From Saccoglossus kowalevskii (lineage: Eukaryota > Hemichordata > Enteropneusta > Harrimaniidae), in assembly GCF_000003605.2 (NCBI RefSeq), contig NW_003142812.1:100250-111472 (forward strand): a DNA stretch of 11,223 bases. Direction: 5' to 3'. The stretch's first letter is position 1; each line of letters opens with the position of its first letter. The notes under the pieces are model-generated. The model saw only the letters and a program-made list of their open reading frames with translations. It was not told where the DNA came from and did not search any database. The position numbers and the translations under genes were made by a program. Below are positions 8,472-11,223 of the stretch, one piece after another.

Positions 8472-8526
8472 GCACCAAATTCACGTGATCGAATGTTTTA
8501 TATGCAATTCTACGTGGTCCAATCAG
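8472..8526 (-). promoter_or_regulatory. TATA/CCAAT promoter of the recombinase relic
   Basis: On the minus strand, CTGATTGG (8526-8519, an inverted CCAAT box) precedes CATATAAAAC (TATAAAA at 8502-8496). A start site about 30 bases on, near 8472, would leave a 5' UTR of about 59 nt before ATG 8413. The E-box CACGTG (8482-8487) lies between TATA and the predicted start. The ordered spacing relative to an independently identified coding start makes this better than a chance motif match. Confidence 0.6.
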
Positions 8527-8542
8527 TGTTGGTTATGGTAAT

Positions 8543-8575
8543 ACAATAAAGTCCACTGTTGGTGGATTCTATTGT
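8543..8575. repeat. Inverted repeat, 14-bp arms with 5-nt loop
   Basis: Arms 8543-8556 and 8562-8575 pair at 12 of 14 positions around the loop tgttg. It lies just upstream of the recombinase promoter and could be a regulatory hairpin, an element end or chance. Confidence 0.6.
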
Positions 8576-8631
8576 TAAACAAAACAAACTTGCTGAGTAA
8601 ATGCCGATTGGCTAGAGCTTTTCAACCCCGG

Positions 8632-9010
8632 CCCCCCCCCCCCCCACTCAGGATCCATAGGGGGCCGCATGCGCGTTCCCATTTTCTCGGGAAAGAGGGT
8701 ACTTTTTGACGATCTGTCTCGGGAACATTTTCCCGAGAAAATCGTAGAAAAGGGGGTATTTTTTGCTTGTTTTCCCGAGATTCTCAAAATAGGGGGTGTA
8801 TTTCAAAACACTTCCCGAGATATACAAAAAAGGGAGGTTTAAAAGGAGTTCTAGACTGAAAAGTTCCCTAGATAGGGGGTGAAATTCATCGGAAAAGCCC
8901 GTGAAAGGGGGGGTTAAATTTTCTTCTTTTCCCTAGATAGGGGGGGGGGTCAAAAAAAAATGAGGGAACAAGCATAGGCCCCCCTAAATATAGGGAGTGG
9001 GGGGGGTTTC
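8632..9010. repeat. Degenerate tandem array with CCCGAGA and GGGGGT signatures, about 40-bp period
   Basis: After a run of 14 C (8632-8645), signature words recur: CTCGGGAA at 8686 and 8718, then CCCGAGA at 8732, 8774 and 8814. Decayed forms follow: CCCTAGA at 8866, CCCGTGA at 8898 and CCCTAGA at 8931. Spacings range from 32 to 52 bases. Each unit carries a G run such as aaagggggtatttt. The orientation of the signature flips at a perfect 9-4-9 palindrome (8717-8725 and 8730-8738). The G run 8940-8949 and A run 8952-8960 add slippage-prone tracts. The minus-strand frame across 8575-8787 is a by-product of the periodicity. Confidence 0.75.
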
Positions 9011-9049
9011 AACACATCTGTTATAGAGAGGGGGAAAGGGTTATTTTCG

Positions 9050-9530
9050 TTCAGCGTAATTGCAATATTTTTTGTTCGTACTACGTAAATTGAAAAAATA
9101 AATTCCGTAATTCTGTAATCACAGGCTAGACGTACAACGTAATCGATCAAATATTTTTTTCGTACACTGTAAAAATGTGCCATTTTTCTCGGTACGTACA
9201 AGAATTTACATCCAAATAAAAAAATCGTAAAGAATAATTCAGGGAAATTACATTATAGAAACTGTAAAACGACTAGATGACACAATTCACTATAAAATTG
9301 AATGTCAAGACGTAAAAGGCCCTCTAACCGAATGAAGAGGATTACGAGGGTAATATGCGCGTGCATCTCTACACACGGCGCAGCAATGGCGGAGAATTTG
9401 AGCCGGAGAGCTCTTCGGACCATTCAATGTTCCTTTTTTTAACACTATAAACTGTAAAAACGTCTTTTTTTTCCTTGTAAATTGTAAAACGCCCTTTTTA
9501 TTTTCCGTAAAACCGTACCAGCTACCCCCT
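9050..9530. repeat. Second degenerate array with cTGTAAAAacg words
   Basis: Variants of ctgtaaaaacg, ttgtaaaacgc, ccgtaaaaccg and cgtacactgtaaaaatg recur. They are densest at 9440-9520, where on the minus strand three units of roughly 30 bases begin with TTTTAC and run into A-rich sequence. The interval 9300-9420 is less repetitive and more GC-rich. It differs in sequence from the array at 8632-9010 but adjoins it, so both may be parts of one element. Confidence 0.55.
9386..9442 (+). other. Short open frame with strong start context, 18 codons
   Basis: ATG 9386 lies in GCAGCAATGGCGG (G at -3 and +4, YY1-like) and reads MAENLSRRALRTIQC before a stop at 9440-9442. No donor site follows at a useful place. 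It could be a remnant first exon or a chance open stretch within repeat-rich DNA; no family is recognised. Confidence 0.2.
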
Positions 9531-9688
9531 TGCCTCCCCTCGTTATAGCCAATGAGCACGGCTGATAATTGCGGTTGACTACACCTGGTTTAGAATTGCG
9601 ATTTACACAATAGCGCTGTAAACATCCGCCATGACCACAGGATTTAAAATAAGCCGTGCAAAACTCGTCAAATTCGCAGTATAACTTC

Positions 9689-9757
9689 GTTATACTACCC
9701 CTCCTCGTAGATTAACGGGAATATTTCCCGTTAATCTACTCGTAGGGGTAGTATAAC
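9689..9757. repeat. Near-perfect 69-bp hairpin (33-bp arms, 3-nt loop)
   Basis: The inner arms 9707-9721 and 9725-9739 are a perfect 15-bp inverted repeat around the loop tat. The outer arms 9689-9702 and 9744-9757 are a perfect 14-bp inverted repeat. Between them is a four-base internal loop (9703-9706 against 9740-9743). The flank adds another AGTATAAC at 9679-9686, so AGTATAAC ttc GTTATACT (9679-9697) forms a second, mutually exclusive hairpin. It may be a foldback element, a MITE-like remnant or an inverted duplication. Confidence 0.92.
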
Positions 9758-10058
9758 TATCAGTAACATTACGATTGACTTCAGCATTCTTACTGTCAAG
9801 CGCACACTTTTCACAGTTTGGCAAGGCTGAATGTTCTCATCGGTGCTGGTGCCAATATACGGCTGAATGTGGATACATTTTCTCGCAAATTGTTGTTGAA
9901 CTTTGATAATGCTCACCACTTATCAGTTGGAATTTAGATTCTCGTCATTAAACTGTTTAAAATTTCACACCACCCCTACGTCCAAAAGTATTAGTTATTG
10001 GCGCGATTATAACAAGTGTAGATGAGCTGCGAAAAAGTGTCAGTTTCCCGTATCATAT
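9758..10058. other. Non-coding stretch
   Basis: It holds a 62-codon minus-strand frame (9731-9919) that partly overlaps the hairpin and has no recognisable domain. No RNA gene or repeat was noticed. Confidence 0.5.
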
Positions 10059-10655
10059 TGTTGGCAATTTATACTTTTCAGAGTAGCAACACTCTACGGG
10101 CAATCTTCCTGTACATTACATTTTGCCCACCAATTCATGTACAAGTCAATAAATTAACAGAAAATTACTAGTATATTTTTATTTACAAAGGAGATTCCAC
10201 AGCATTTTACGATTTTTTTTTACTTCCAACAAATGTGTACACTTCTACTGCACCTTCGCCAGCAAAGGTTCGTTTATTCAGTCATCGCTTCAACTTTACA
10301 CCAAACACTGAGCGTAATTACATTGTAACTAGAGTGGAAACAAAAATAAGCAAATCATATTGATTAGAAATTGTAAACATCTATAGTAAACAATGCAACA
10401 ATTAAATCCCAAACTGGTTTTAAATTGTATAACGGTCACGGGCACACACGGCGTACATGCTGAATATTGGAGTAAAACAAATATTTCCTGATTAATTGTG
10501 ATGTGTTCCAAATAAGAAGAAATATTTTTATTTCAGCTCATATACTTTAATAAACAGTTTTTGTAAATTATGTTGATACATTTTGATGAATACTGTATTA
10601 ACAGCTACTGCTTCAATACCGTAAACGTTTTTTGTCCGATGGTCAACAAAACATA
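10059..10655 (+). repeat. Dispersed repeat, copy 2
   Basis: This is the direct-orientation partner of 1975-2490. Relative to copy 1 it has about 70 extra bases at 10090-10160 and several smaller indels. Its right end merges without a gap into the 31-bp minisatellite, whereas copy 1 ends in unrelated CpG-rich sequence. If the array is an original part of the element, copy 1 is truncated; otherwise the array arose at this boundary. Confidence 0.85.
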
Positions 10656-10658
10656 ACT

Positions 10659-11223
10659 CTTTCGCCTATATTTATTATATAATTGTGGACTTTCGCCTAT
10701 ATTTATTATATAATTGTGGACTTTCACCTATATTTATTATATAATTGTGGACTTTCGCCTATCTTTATTATATAATTGTGGACTTTCACCTATCTTTATT
10801 ATATAATTGTGGACTTTCGCCTATGTTAATTATATAATTGTGGACTTTCACCTATATTTATTATATAATTGTGGACTTTTGCCTATGTTTATTATATAAT
10901 TGTGGACTTTCACCTATGTTTATTATATAATTGTGGACTTTCACCTATGTTTATTATATAATTGTGGACTTTCACCTATCTTTATTATATAATTGTGGAC
11001 TTTCACCTATCTTTATTATATAATTGGTGGACTTTCACCTATATTTATTATATAATTGTTGACTTTCACCTATGCTTATTATATAATTGTTGACTTTCCG
11101 CCTTTATTTATTATATAATTGTGGACTTTCACCTATATTATATTATATAATTGTGGACTTTCACCTATTTTATTATATAATTGTGGACTTTCACCTATGT
11201 TTATTTATATAATTGTGGACTTT
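10659..11223. repeat. 31-bp minisatellite, 18 full units, continues past the window
   Basis: The unit is ctttcrcctatntttattat followed by ataattgtgga. Units begin at 10659, 10690, 10721, 10752 and so on. Units 1-11, 13 and 14 are exactly 31 bases, while units 12 and 15-18 vary between 30 and 32. A partial unit starts at 11220. Each unit contains the palindrome ATTATATAAT. Position 6 is CG in units 1, 2, 4 and 6, TG in unit 8, and CA in most others. Homogeneity is high, so the array is young or actively homogenised. Confidence 0.97.

Noticed and set aside
8267-8488. 73-codon + strand frame
   Set aside because: It is the antisense shadow of recombinase exon 1 and its 5' UTR.
8575-8787. 70-codon minus-strand frame with repeated SGK motifs
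   Set aside because: The peptide repeats mirror the 40-bp DNA array and have no start or splice context.
8950-9201. 83-codon minus-strand frame
   Set aside because: It lies across the boundary of the two arrays; no domain was seen.
9305-9559. 84-codon minus-strand frame with FT.KK repeats
   Set aside because: It is produced by the TGTAAAA tandem words rather than by selection for protein.
9681-9695. ataacttcgt resembles part of a loxP arm
   Set aside because: Only ten bases match, with no spacer or second arm. It belongs to the local hairpin.
10659-11223. Possible CRISPR-like array
   Set aside because: Units are contiguous without unique spacers and the context is eukaryotic; it is a minisatellite.

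Overview
The window looks like animal nuclear DNA. It is AT-rich (about one third G+C by eye). It has no operon-like packing and no long intact reading frame, but it has an intron with canonical GT/AG ends, a degraded LINE reverse transcriptase, minisatellites and several promoter-like islands. A tyrosine-recombinase relic of the Crypton/DUF3504 kind (KIAA1958-, QRICH1- and ZMYM-like proteins), together with frequent acatgtac words, fits a marine invertebrate such as a mollusc. That placement is inference; no species can be named.

Layout. Positions 1-1390 are non-coding, G/T-biased on the + strand for long stretches, with one 39/40-bp tandem duplication. At 1396-1478 there is a compact promoter-like island reading left: a CCAAT box, a pyrimidine tract and AAGATGGCG followed by GTGAGT. 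A CTAG/GGTCATCA repeat follows (1582-1686). Copy 1 of a dispersed repeat spans 1975-2490. A CpG-dense island at 2640-2840 carries a perfect CRE and a possible leftward first exon. From 2860 to 4545 I find only AT-rich non-coding DNA. A degenerate 29-bp minisatellite occupies 4620-4920. A decayed LINE reverse-transcriptase fragment (+ strand) lies at 5243-5578. The stretch 5580-7600 has no supportable gene, only two microsatellites and a small Cys-containing open stretch.

The most informative locus is on the minus strand at 7607-8526. It has a TATA/CCAAT promoter, a first exon, a 220-bp phase-0 intron and a second exon. Together the exons encode the N-terminus and the last catalytic part of a Crypton/DUF3504 tyrosine recombinase. 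The central part is missing, one codon is TGA and there is a frameshift after the nucleophile tyrosine, so I call it a pseudogene. Immediately upstream of it lie two unlike degenerate tandem arrays (8632-9010 and about 9050-9530).

The right end holds a near-perfect 69-bp hairpin (9689-9757), copy 2 of the dispersed repeat (10059-10655) and, abutting it, a 31-bp minisatellite of 18 full units that runs off the window.

No set of genes here works as a pathway. The picture is intergenic or intronic DNA shaped by several kinds of repeat and at least two decayed mobile elements. The promoter islands may belong to genes whose other exons lie outside or were not recognised.
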